From Candidatus Neomicrothrix sp. UBA6944 (lineage in GTDB: Bacteria > Actinomycetota > Acidimicrobiia > Acidimicrobiales > Poriferisodalaceae), in the NCBI GenBank assembly GCA_002448715.1, contig DJZU01000040.1:1-5766 (forward strand): a DNA stretch of 5,766 nt, written 5' to 3'. This document shows, piece by piece, positions 1-5,306 of the stretch (position 1 is the stretch's first letter; each line of letters begins with the position of its first letter). Made by a program: the position numbers and the translations under genes. The notes below the pieces were generated by a model that saw nothing but the letters and a program-made list of their open reading frames with translations, was not told the DNA's origin and searched no databases.

Positions 1-42
1 AAGGGTGACGAAGCTCAGAATGTGCGGGTCGTCTAGAACCAT
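1..42 (-). CDS. Possible 5' end of a gene running off the left edge
   Basis: An ATG at 42-40 opens a frame that stays open to the edge and reads MVLDDPHILSFVTL. The Leu-Asp-Asp-Pro-His run followed by a hydrophobic strand resembles the first helix and strand of split-barrel PPOX-type flavin or F420 oxidoreductases, but fourteen residues cannot settle this. A purine-rich GAGCGAG lies just before the ATG and a TATTAA lies 14 nt upstream. The same bases on the plus strand can be read as the tail of another gene ending at the TAG at 34-36, so the call is tentative. Confidence 0.3.
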   Translation of the reverse strand, partial: MVLDDPHILSFVTL

Positions 43-427
43 CTCGCTCAATTGACTTAATATCGCAAACGCACTGAGTGTCGGTTGCCCTTACAGGTGG
101 TTTTTGTCACGCCTGGAGTTAACTCTGTTTTCGATGCACGTTGACTGGGTCGTGTTTTAACGCGGAAAGACCCCCCGAAGGGGGCCCATCCCAGAAGCTT
201 CCGGATCAGCTGATTCACCTGTTGTCAGTACAAGACTTCTCTGGTCCGCTGCGCCGGATTCTTGCGAATCGACACCACATCCACTTTCGTTTCAGCGTTC
301 CTGGATCCAGTTCTGCTTTGAGTTGATAATGATGATGGACCGAAGTCCTGATCAACTGACCGGTCCTCTTTCTACCACGCTCTGCAAGGGGCCATGACCA
401 CTTTGCAAAAGTGACCATTTTGAGCGG
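43..427. other. Gene-poor stretch
   Basis: I see no convincing gene here. Short open frames exist on both strands (141-326 plus, 215-418 minus), but they overlap each other, lack ribosome sites and read as low-complexity, Arg/His/Ser-rich noise. The stretch contains a strong terminator-like hairpin (166-184), a small inverted repeat GATTC-ttgc-GAATC (257-270), and a small inverted repeat CACTTT-gca-AAAGTG (399-413) flanked by the near-direct repeat TGACCA(C/T)TTT (395-404 and 412-421). It is most likely the untranslated region downstream of the minus-strand barrel gene plus the leader of the gene at the left edge. Confidence 0.5.
166..184 (-). terminator. Probable rho-independent terminator with a cUUCGg loop
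   Basis: Read on the minus strand, five C (184-180) pair with five G (175-171) around a TTCG loop (179-176). This is the very stable C(UUCG)G tetraloop. The hairpin is followed by TCTTT, a short and imperfect T tract. On the plus strand the stem is followed by CCCATCCC with no T run, so it should act on minus-strand transcripts. It would end the transcript of the barrel gene, although it lies about 240 nt past that gene's last codon. Confidence 0.45.
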
Positions 428-502
428 CTAGTCAGCGATGGCGTTATACATGATCATCTGTTCGGCCATCCGTAGCTCTGGGTGCGCAGCTGCCAGGTCT
501 TT
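428..502 (-). pseudogene. Severed C-terminal tail of the barrel gene, beyond an in-frame TAA
   Basis: Directly after the TAA at 505-503 the same frame stays open for 25 codons. It reads KDLAAAHPELRMAEQMIMYN followed by AIAD, and ends at a TAG (430-428). The helix-then-strand character (Leu/Ala-rich helix, then an MAEQMIMYN strand) is what would complete the last helix and final beta strand of a dimeric alpha/beta-barrel domain of about 105 residues. The simplest reading is one nonsense change (for instance TAC or TAT to TAA) splitting an intact gene. Genuine readthrough or a sequencing error are the alternatives. Confidence 0.6.
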
Positions 503-745
503 TTATAATTGGACATACCATTCGCTTACGGAAAGCTGGTCCCAGAAACGTCCGCACTCCTCCATAGAGTCAAAGTCCGTCACGTAAAGTGCGACTTCAA
601 GCCCGCCTGATCCAGTAACTGGCCGCATCAAACGCGGGTTTTTCGCACCCCACGCTTCATGCTGAGGTTTCGCTGCCTTAGAGCCCTCCTCAACGGCATG
701 TATAGCTTGTGGGGTTCCTTCCCAACGGGTTGCGACAGTAATCAC
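503..745 (-). CDS. Small alpha/beta-barrel (monooxygenase/NIPSNAP-like) protein, cut short by a stop codon
   Basis: This 80-residue product starts at a GTG (745-743). A good AAAGGA site lies 6 nt upstream, and an in-frame TGA (778-776) blocks any longer start. It opens with a short strand (ITVATRWEG), then a helix-forming stretch (residues 12-32), a strand with the motif RLMRPVTGSGG (38-48), the strand LEVALYVTDFDS, and a helix MEECGRFWDQL. This order resembles ferredoxin-like dimeric alpha/beta-barrel proteins that sense or oxidise small aromatic molecules. I did not match it to a named family. The family fold needs about 100 residues, and the missing end lies in the same frame past the TAA. 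The truncated product would lack its last helix and edge strand and is probably unstable. It stands alone on its strand and diverges from the Cys/His-rich gene at 884. Confidence 0.65.
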   Translation of the reverse strand: MITVATRWEGTPQAIHAVEEGSKAAKPQHEAWGAKNPRLMRPVTGSGGLEVALYVTDFDSMEECGRFWDQLSVSEWYVQL

Positions 746-751
746 ATCAGT

Positions 752-757
752 TCCTTT
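752..757 (-). promoter_or_regulatory. Ribosome binding site AAAGGA for the barrel gene
   Basis: AAAGGA lies 6 nt upstream of the GTG at 745-743. It decides for that GTG, because the overlapping ATG (747-745) is in another frame and is followed at once by a stop codon. Confidence 0.6.
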
Positions 758-843
758 ACGTGGATTGCGAACCAGTCAAATACCGTCTCGCTGTAAGGTC
801 AGAACAATGACAGTGACCTCGCGAAGCGCAGGTTGCATCTCTG

Positions 844-883
844 TTGAAATAGCCTGCCGGAATCAACGGCTACCATCGCTGCC
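844..883 (+). promoter_or_regulatory. Predicted leaderless promoter for the Cys/His-rich protein
   Basis: TACCAT (871-876) matches the actinobacterial TANNNT -10 pattern and ends 7 nt before the ATG, so transcription would begin at or next to the start codon. No Shine-Dalgarno sequence is present. TTGAAA (844-849), five of six against TTGACA, lies 21 nt upstream of the -10. That is longer than ideal, so the -35 may be coincidental. Confidence 0.4.
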
Positions 884-1129
884 ATGAAGTTCGACCGACG
901 GTTCGCAGGGGGTGCGCAGAAGTACATGCGGATCACTCCGAATGGAACCAAACACGAATGTGTGGTTTGGCTTGATCATCAACTCGGCTGCCCTCACCGT
1001 CACTTAGGGGACCCTGAGGTGGACGACTGCGGTTGCGGTTCTCTCGCCGAGTTAAGACAGCGAGACGCTCAAAGAACTCAGACCTTCAGTGATTTCCGTC
1101 GTCAACTAGGTCGATTTCTCCGTCGTTAG
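884..1129 (+). CDS. Small Cys/His-rich, probably metal-binding protein of unknown function
   Basis: The 81-residue product has a basic N terminus and then a dense set of potential metal ligands: H24, C26, H32, C36, H38, H40, C49 and C51, including CPHRH and CGCG. A charged amphipathic helix follows (about residues 54-80), rich in Arg and Gln. The ligand spacing suggests a zinc-binding core, but I do not recognise a family. The ATG at 884 follows a TANNNT element by 7 nt and has no ribosome site, as in a leaderless gene. The last 44 bases overlap the 3' end of the convergent nitroreductase on the other strand, which slightly weakens the case. The pattern of cysteines and histidines is unlikely for a chance frame, so I favour a real gene. 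Confidence 0.5.
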   Translation: MKFDRRFAGGAQKYMRITPNGTKHECVVWLDHQLGCPHRHLGDPEVDDCGCGSLAELRQRDAQRTQTFSDFRRQLGRFLRR

Positions 1130-1901
1130 GAAGCCTTTCGAGGTGTAGTTCTCGAGCTTCTGCATCTTTGTAGATGGAGTGTCGGCGTTCCTTGGCTAGA
1201 TAATGGTCTATGTCCTCTTGAGTTCTGAGGTTTGCCTCAACCGCTTCGTTCCAATGGACCACTTCGTCGATCGGTCTCCTCCATCGACTCTCTGCTTTGC
1301 GTCGAGGCCAACCGATTGGAACAATTCCGTATGGAGTATGGCTAGAAGGAAAACCTAAAAGTTTCTGCAAAGCAAGCGCTGTTTGAGGTTCTCCGCCTCC
1401 CGAAAGCCAGGCGCTAGTCAACCCCACGGCGGTAGTAGCTAGCTGCAAATTCTGGATGGCTGCTCCGACTGATACGAGCAAGATATTTGAACGGTTTTCC
1501 ATGTATTCAATTCGATCAAGATCGTCTTCCAAAGCCACCGGGTACGTGTCAGCCCAGCGAGGGTCAACAAATACCGCCAATATCGCAACAGAGTCATGGA
1601 CCCAGTGTTTTTTGTGGACGTGAGGGAACCCCTTGCAGTGCTCATTGAGACGGTCCGCTTGACTCGCCATGACCGAAGCAACTTCCCGGACTCTTTCCGG
1701 GTCTTCGATTATGCATATTTCCCACGGTTGAGAATTAGCGCCCGAGGGCGCCCACCGTCCCGCATCAGCGATTTGCTCAAGCGTCTCTCGAGGTACTCGG
1801 TCGCCCGGGTCGAAACTTCTAACGCTTCGTCGATCCCGGATCACTTCTAAAAGCTGGGCCAATTTCTTGGCGTTGAGCTTTTGCTTCGTCTTTGGCCGCA
1901 T
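1086..1901 (-). CDS. Nitroreductase-family FMN oxidoreductase
   Basis: The 271-residue protein is a cytoplasmic flavoprotein of the nitroreductase fold, which uses NAD(P)H and FMN to reduce nitro, quinone or enone-type substrates; the true substrate is not visible. FMN-binding landmarks are RRSVRSFDP (24-32) for the phosphate, APSGANSQPW (51-60) in the usual [P-S-G-x-N-x-Q-P-W] form, the helix SVGAAIQNLQLATTAVGL (144-161), GIVPIGWP (192-199) and the closing RRPIDEVVHW (208-217). Families of this type usually end near that HW motif. Here about 54 charged residues follow, ending in an acidic tail (EIDLVDDGNH). The start at 1901 has no ribosome site but sits 6 nt after TAAGCT, suggesting leaderless translation. 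It is divergent from the nuclease-like gene and overlaps the Cys/His-rich gene by 44 bases at its 3' end. Confidence 0.9.
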   Translation of the reverse strand: MRPKTKQKLNAKKLAQLLEVIRDRRSVRSFDPGDRVPRETLEQIADAGRWAPSGANSQPWEICIIEDPERVREVASVMASQADRLNEHCKGFPHVHKKHWVHDSVAILAVFVDPRWADTYPVALEDDLDRIEYMENRSNILLVSVGAAIQNLQLATTAVGLTSAWLSGGGEPQTALALQKLLGFPSSHTPYGIVPIGWPRRKAESRWRRPIDEVVHWNEAVEANLRTQEDIDHYLAKERRHSIYKDAEARELHLERLPNDGEIDLVDDGNH

Positions 1902-1939
1902 GCCGGCAGCTTAGTTACTCCACCAATGCGCGGATTCAA
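1902..1939 (-). promoter_or_regulatory. Predicted leaderless promoter for the nitroreductase
   Basis: On the minus strand TAAGCT (1913-1908) fits TANNNT and ends 6 nt before the ATG at 1901. A TTGAAT (1939-1934) lies 20 nt further upstream and could be a weak, over-spaced -35. It overlaps the -35 proposed for the divergent gene, so the two promoters may compete for polymerase. Confidence 0.35.
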
Positions 1940-1968
1940 AACGAAATCGCTATAACTAGTATTAGAGG
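1935..1968 (+). promoter_or_regulatory. Predicted leaderless promoter for the nuclease-like gene
   Basis: TTCAAA (1935-1940), a 16-nt gap and TAGTAT (1957-1962) form a plausible -35/-10 pair. The -10 ends 6 nt before the ATG at 1969. The AGAGG between them abuts the ATG with no spacing and so cannot serve as a normal ribosome site, which favours leaderless initiation. Confidence 0.4.
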
Positions 1969-2637
1969 ATGGTCAAGCCGGCGGAGAACAAAATCAGCGA
2001 GAGTGATCTGCGAGACGCAGTGGCTTCTTGGCTTGTCGATCCATCGGGTGGCGGTTGTGTCTTCGTTCCGGCAATTCCAAGCGCATTGAGGGACCCCCGC
2101 CCAGACGCCGTGGGGCTTCGACATACGGGCGGACAGCTTGCTGGAGATTTTGAGGTGATAGCAGTCGAGGTTCGGTCGTCAACTAAGAAATTTATTTCTG
2201 TGTCGGGACACGTAAGTTCTCACTCGATTCATGCGGATCGAATTTATCTTGCTTGTTACCTACCTGAGTCGGAGTTCACGGAGGACCAACTCGATGTCGC
2301 GCAGCATCTCGGAATCGGGCTCATTCGGATAGACCACAAGTTGTTGTGTCATCGTTCGGTGCTCGCTCCCGCGAATCAGACTATTGCTGCTACCCGAACT
2401 GAATTGTTGTATCAACTAGGTCTGGTGGCTTGCCAGATGTGTGGGGTGGCCTACTCGCTATCCGCGACCGACAGTGACGCTGTGTTCTGGAATGAAATTT
2501 GGGCCGACCGGATCGGACGCCTCCGCAACGAAAGTGTGTATGACCGCCGCTATCTGTGTCCCGATTGTGTGCGCAACGTCCGCGATCTCTCATCCAAGAA
2601 GCAACAAGACAATAAAGATTCTCGCTCCGAGAGATAA
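1969..2637 (+). CDS. Putative PD-(D/E)XK-type nuclease with C-terminal four-cysteine zinc motif
   Basis: The 222-residue protein is not one I recognise by name. Residues 10-120 follow the layout of small restriction-endonuclease-like proteins: an N-terminal helix, then RPDAVGL (44-50) supplying the acidic PD, a strand FEVIAVEVRSS (61-71) in the position of the (D/E)xK strand, a G-x-x-S-x-H helix, ADRIYLACYLPE (89-100), a helix with D-x-A and LGIGLIRID (114-122). The usual catalytic Lys is Arg here (E67-V-R69), so activity is uncertain. The C-terminal part has CQMC (155-158) and CPDC (197-200), which together could hold one zinc ion, and a basic, polar tail (SSKKQQDNKDSRSER). No methyltransferase or helicase partner is in the window, so this is not an obvious restriction system. 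It could act in DNA repair or be a degenerate DNA-binding protein. It is divergent from the nitroreductase and convergent with the monooxygenase, ending 27 bases from it. Confidence 0.8.
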   Translation: MVKPAENKISESDLRDAVASWLVDPSGGGCVFVPAIPSALRDPRPDAVGLRHTGGQLAGDFEVIAVEVRSSTKKFISVSGHVSSHSIHADRIYLACYLPESEFTEDQLDVAQHLGIGLIRIDHKLLCHRSVLAPANQTIAATRTELLYQLGLVACQMCGVAYSLSATDSDAVFWNEIWADRIGRLRNESVYDRRYLCPDCVRNVRDLSSKKQQDNKDSRSER

Positions 2638-2664
2638 ATTCAAATGAGCAGCGAGTAACGGCGT

Positions 2665-4326
2665 TTACCCCGCTGTGGCAACATCTGTGAGCGGTTCCGA
2701 GTCCGCGAAGAAGCGAATGCCTTCATAGTCCTTGTCGGCGACATCGTTGATGGTTCCAACGTATTTGGGAGTTCCGCCGTTGTAGACCATGTAGCGAATC
2801 TTTCCAGCCTCGTGGCCGTCCACGTTGCTGTTGTATCCGGTGAACCAGGACTGGGCCTTTCTCATCAGCATGACCGAATACATCTTGATTACATGATCCG
2901 TCCAACGCTGTTCCGCCTCGGCTGTGGCCTCGGCGTATTGGAGATCATGCTTACGCATGTATTCAAGTAGGTCGGTGCACCAGTTCACGCCATTTTCAAT
3001 GCCTCTTGGATAGTTAGTTGACGCAGATCCGCTTTGAGGACCTGATGGCATGAACAAGTTAGGAAAGCCGGACACCATCATTCCCAAAAAGGTGGTCGGG
3101 TTATCGAACCATTTTTCCCTCAAGGTGAGACCATCGCGGCCGCGTATATCTATGTGATCGAAAGAGCCGGTGATTGCATCGAAACCAGTCGCGTACACGA
3201 TGATGTCAAAGTCGAATTCTTGTTCAGTTGTGCGAATACCTGTTTCGGTGACCCGTTCGAGCGGAGTGTCGCTTATATCCACGAGATGAACATTGTCGCG
3301 ATTGAACGCTTCTAGGTATCCGGTTTCCATGGGCACTCTCTGAACGCCAAACCCATGATCTTTCGGAATAAGTTTCTCTGCGACTATCGGATCGTCGACC
3401 CGGCCTCGAATCCGTTCGGCTATATATTTAGAAAGCTCCGCGTTGGCTTGTTCATCTGTAAAGATCTCCCGGAAATTTCTTAGCCAAATACTGAACCCAG
3501 GTTCGTCGTAGAGTTGATCCCATAGCGCGTATCGTTCCGCCTCGCTGACTTCGTAGAAGCCTCGACGGTCAGGTTCGTGCTCAAATCCTCCGGGGGTTCG
3601 AGCACAAGTTTCGAAAATTTCGTCGTAACGGGCCCTAATCTGATCCATCTCTTTTTCGGAAATCTCGCTGTTGTTAAGCGGAGCTACCCAGTTGGGTCGG
3701 CGTTGGAATACCGTGAGCTCTCCTACTTTGTCTGCTATTTCCCCAATGACCTGAATCGCTGTTGCCCCAGTGCCGATGATTCCTACTTTCTGGTCGCTGA
3801 GATCAACGTGTTCATGAGGCCAGTTATAGGTATGCCAGGATCGTCCTTGGAACTCCTCCACTCCTTCGACGCGAGGCATTGTTGGTTGGGACAACAGTCC
3901 TAGGGCGAGGACAACTATGCGGCAAGTGAGTTCCCGACCGTCGGAAACCTTGATATTCCAAAGTTCGTTGGTTTCGTCAAAAACTGCGGCTTGGACCCTG
4001 CAGTTAAATTGCATGTGTTCACGTAAGTTGAACTTGTCAGCCACGAAGTTCAAATATTTGAGGTTCTCGGGCTGGCCCGAAAACATTTCTTTCCAGTGCC
4101 ATTCATCAAGTACTTCTCGCGAGAACGAGTACCCGTAGGTGTAGCTCTCGGAATCAAAGCGTGCCCCTGGGTAGCGGTTGTTGTACCACGTGCCACCTAG
4201 ATCGGGGTCTGCCTCAAGAACCGTCGCCTTTACTCCCATGTCAATGAGCCGCTTGATTTGGTAGATACCCGCTACGCCTGCACCAACGATGATGACCTCG
4301 TAGTCCAAGTTCGCGTCGCTACTCAT
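2665..4326 (-). CDS. Type I Baeyer-Villiger monooxygenase (FAD, NADPH)
   Basis: This flavoprotein inserts one oxygen from O2 next to a ketone carbonyl, giving an ester or lactone, using FAD and NADPH. Every landmark is present (numbers from this 553-residue start): GAGVAG dinucleotide motif (15-20); GGTW...RYPGARFD (44-58), matching the [AG]GxWxxxx[FY]PGxxxD fingerprint; FQGRSWHTYNWP (159-170), matching FxGxxxHxxxW[PD]; the second Rossmann motif GTGATA (185-190); R330 in QRVPMETGY, at the place of the catalytic Arg of phenylacetone and cyclohexanone monooxygenases; ATGFD (379-383); and SWFTGYNSN near the C terminus. The substrate cannot be read from sequence. I chose the ATG at 4326 because GGAAGGA lies 9 nt upstream and the family's FAD motif normally begins about 12-15 residues in. 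A GTG at 4392 and an ATG at 4368 would add 22 or 14 atypical residues. It lies downstream of the VOC gene on the same strand, with no visible terminator between. Confidence 0.95.
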   Translation of the reverse strand: MSSDANLDYEVIIVGAGVAGIYQIKRLIDMGVKATVLEADPDLGGTWYNNRYPGARFDSESYTYGYSFSREVLDEWHWKEMFSGQPENLKYLNFVADKFNLREHMQFNCRVQAAVFDETNELWNIKVSDGRELTCRIVVLALGLLSQPTMPRVEGVEEFQGRSWHTYNWPHEHVDLSDQKVGIIGTGATAIQVIGEIADKVGELTVFQRRPNWVAPLNNSEISEKEMDQIRARYDEIFETCARTPGGFEHEPDRRGFYEVSEAERYALWDQLYDEPGFSIWLRNFREIFTDEQANAELSKYIAERIRGRVDDPIVAEKLIPKDHGFGVQRVPMETGYLEAFNRDNVHLVDISDTPLERVTETGIRTTEQEFDFDIIVYATGFDAITGSFDHIDIRGRDGLTLREKWFDNPTTFLGMMVSGFPNLFMPSGPQSGSASTNYPRGIENGVNWCTDLLEYMRKHDLQYAEATAEAEQRWTDHVIKMYSVMLMRKAQSWFTGYNSNVDGHEAGKIRYMVYNGGTPKYVGTINDVADKDYEGIRFFADSEPLTDVATAG

Positions 4327-4335
4327 TTCTTCATG

Positions 4336-4342
4336 TCCTTCC
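4336..4342 (-). promoter_or_regulatory. Ribosome binding site GGAAGGA deciding the monooxygenase start
   Basis: GGAAGGA ends 9 nt before the ATG at 4326. The upstream alternatives at 4368 (ATG) and 4392 (GTG) have no comparable site, so this supports the shorter, family-typical N terminus. Confidence 0.55.
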
Positions 4343-4368
4343 GTCAGCGTTTTCTGGTTACCGCTCAT

Positions 4369-4417
4369 GATACGACTATTGTTGCTGCCCACGCCGAATC
4401 GTCGACACGATACGACT
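4369..4417. repeat. Two copies of GATACGACT, 40 bp apart, between VOC and monooxygenase genes
   Basis: GATACGACT occurs at 4369-4377 and 4409-4417 in direct orientation, start to start 40 bp, about four helical turns. The second copy overlaps an inverted repeat ATCGT-cgac-ACGAT (4398-4411) and a palindrome CTCCGGAG (4416-4423). The pair could be an internal operator between the two genes, a processing site, or chance. Confidence 0.35.
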
Positions 4418-4429
4418 CCGGAGAAGGGT

Positions 4430-5200
4430 CTATTTTTCGATTAAGAAGCGCGTGCCAAACAGCTCGAAATCCTGCTCCTGAACTTTCTCACCAGCGCCCA
4501 GAACAAGAGCACAAATACCCTCACCTTTTGACTGAAGGAATCCGTCAATCTCTGACGCCATTTGCTGGGTTGTGTCGACGGGGGAAACGAGCTCGATGAC
4601 GCCCCCTTGAGGCGGTCGAATCAAGCGCCTGAGAACTCCTAGCTTTCCATCAACCTCTGGGGCATCAGCTACAAGGCCAAGACGCTCCCCGTACACCTCG
4701 CCTGCAATACTCGCGTCTCGGGTCGCGACCATAACCTTTTGTATGCCCGAAAAATGAGGAACTGCGCTCGGCGGGTTATTGGGTTGAGCGACCGAACCGT
4801 CAGGATAAATTCGAATAAGTACGCCGTGCGTAGAGCTGGGGTGGATGTCCCGCCCGCCCGCACCTCTCATCAGCGGAAGCACCTTGATGCCCTTTTGTAA
4901 CAAGATCTCAGCTTCGGCATTGGGGTCAGGAGCTTCAAGCATCATCGCGTAAACCCCCTCACCTCGCCGGTCCAGAAACTTTTGTAAGGCTTGACTTAAT
5001 GGTTCGTCGGGGTTCGAGGGCGCCATCAGTTCAATGTTGCTTCCACCAGGTGGTTGGCACATCGCTACGTGAGCCCCTAGGGAAGGAACTGTTTCAGACG
5101 AGAAATCATCGACAAACATTCCCATTTGGTCTTGGAAGACTGTTATCGCGGCATCAAAGTCTTTAACTGCGATCGCAATTCGTGGCATAGCTGTGATCAT
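4430..5200 (-). CDS. Tandem VOC-domain protein, methylmalonyl-CoA-epimerase-like halves
   Basis: The 256-residue protein has two VOC (glyoxalase/epimerase fold) halves. Half one runs from PRIAIAVKDFD (6-16) through NIELMAPSNPDEPLSQ (55-70) and RRGEGVYAMMLEAPD (78-92) to THGVLIRIYPDG (124-135). Half two repeats the plan with IQKVMVATRD (153-162), VIELVSPVDT (201-210), SKGEGICALVLG (224-235) and GTRFLIEK (249-256). The order matches methylmalonyl-CoA epimerase, which is normally a single half of about 140 residues. The usual metal ligands seem changed: the first-strand His is R7 and K155, the HH after GEG is YA and CA, and the last Glu is R130 in half one. Binding of a CoA ester or other acid without metal chemistry is therefore possible. 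AGGA lies 6 nt before the ATG at 5200; M5 is an alternative. The gene precedes the monooxygenase on the same strand, so both may serve one catabolic route. Confidence 0.85.
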   Translation of the reverse strand: MITAMPRIAIAVKDFDAAITVFQDQMGMFVDDFSSETVPSLGAHVAMCQPPGGSNIELMAPSNPDEPLSQALQKFLDRRGEGVYAMMLEAPDPNAEAEILLQKGIKVLPLMRGAGGRDIHPSSTHGVLIRIYPDGSVAQPNNPPSAVPHFSGIQKVMVATRDASIAGEVYGERLGLVADAPEVDGKLGVLRRLIRPPQGGVIELVSPVDTTQQMASEIDGFLQSKGEGICALVLGAGEKVQEQDFELFGTRFLIEK

Positions 5201-5206
5201 GAGCGT

Positions 5207-5210
5207 TCCT
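5207..5210 (-). promoter_or_regulatory. Ribosome binding site AGGA of the VOC gene
   Basis: AGGA sits 6 nt upstream of the ATG at 5200. It favours this Met over the in-frame ATG four codons later. Confidence 0.5.
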
Positions 5211-5255
5211 GTCTAGTTAGGCAGAGCCTAAACCTTGGAGGGCAGTGGCAGTCGC

Positions 5256-5270
5256 TCTAACACCGTTAGA
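5256..5270. repeat. Inverted repeat TCTAAC-acc-GTTAGA upstream of the VOC gene
   Basis: This perfect 6-bp inverted repeat with a 3-nt centre lies 56-70 nt upstream of the VOC start and 37-51 nt past the end of the PH-like gene. It has no T tract on either side, so an operator is more likely than a terminator. A TAGGCT that could be a -10 lies between it and the VOC gene (minus strand, about 5231-5226). Confidence 0.3.
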
Positions 5271-5306
5271 AAGGTATGCGGAATTCGAACTGATGAAAGC
5301 TTTGAG

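Noticed and set aside
141..326. Plus-strand open frame of 61 residues
   Set aside because: It runs through the terminator-like hairpin, lacks start signals and has no recognisable motif.
215..418. Minus-strand open frame of 67 residues
   Set aside because: It has no ribosome site or -10 element near its ATG, a basic low-information composition, and is contradicted by an equally long frame on the other strand.
1964..1968. AGAGG as a ribosome site for the nuclease-like gene
   Set aside because: It touches the ATG with no spacing, so it cannot place the ribosome; the -10 element at 6 nt explains the start better.
1969..2637. Restriction-modification system
   Set aside because: Only the nuclease-like protein is present; no methyltransferase, specificity subunit or helicase gene is in the window.
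3577..4138. Two plus-strand open frames (108 and 73 residues)
   Set aside because: They are antisense shadows of the monooxygenase, whose frame is fixed by its fingerprints.
4258..4599. Plus-strand open frame of 113 residues across the VOC-monooxygenase gap
   Set aside because: It is antisense to the ends of two well-supported genes and has no protein-like pattern of its own.
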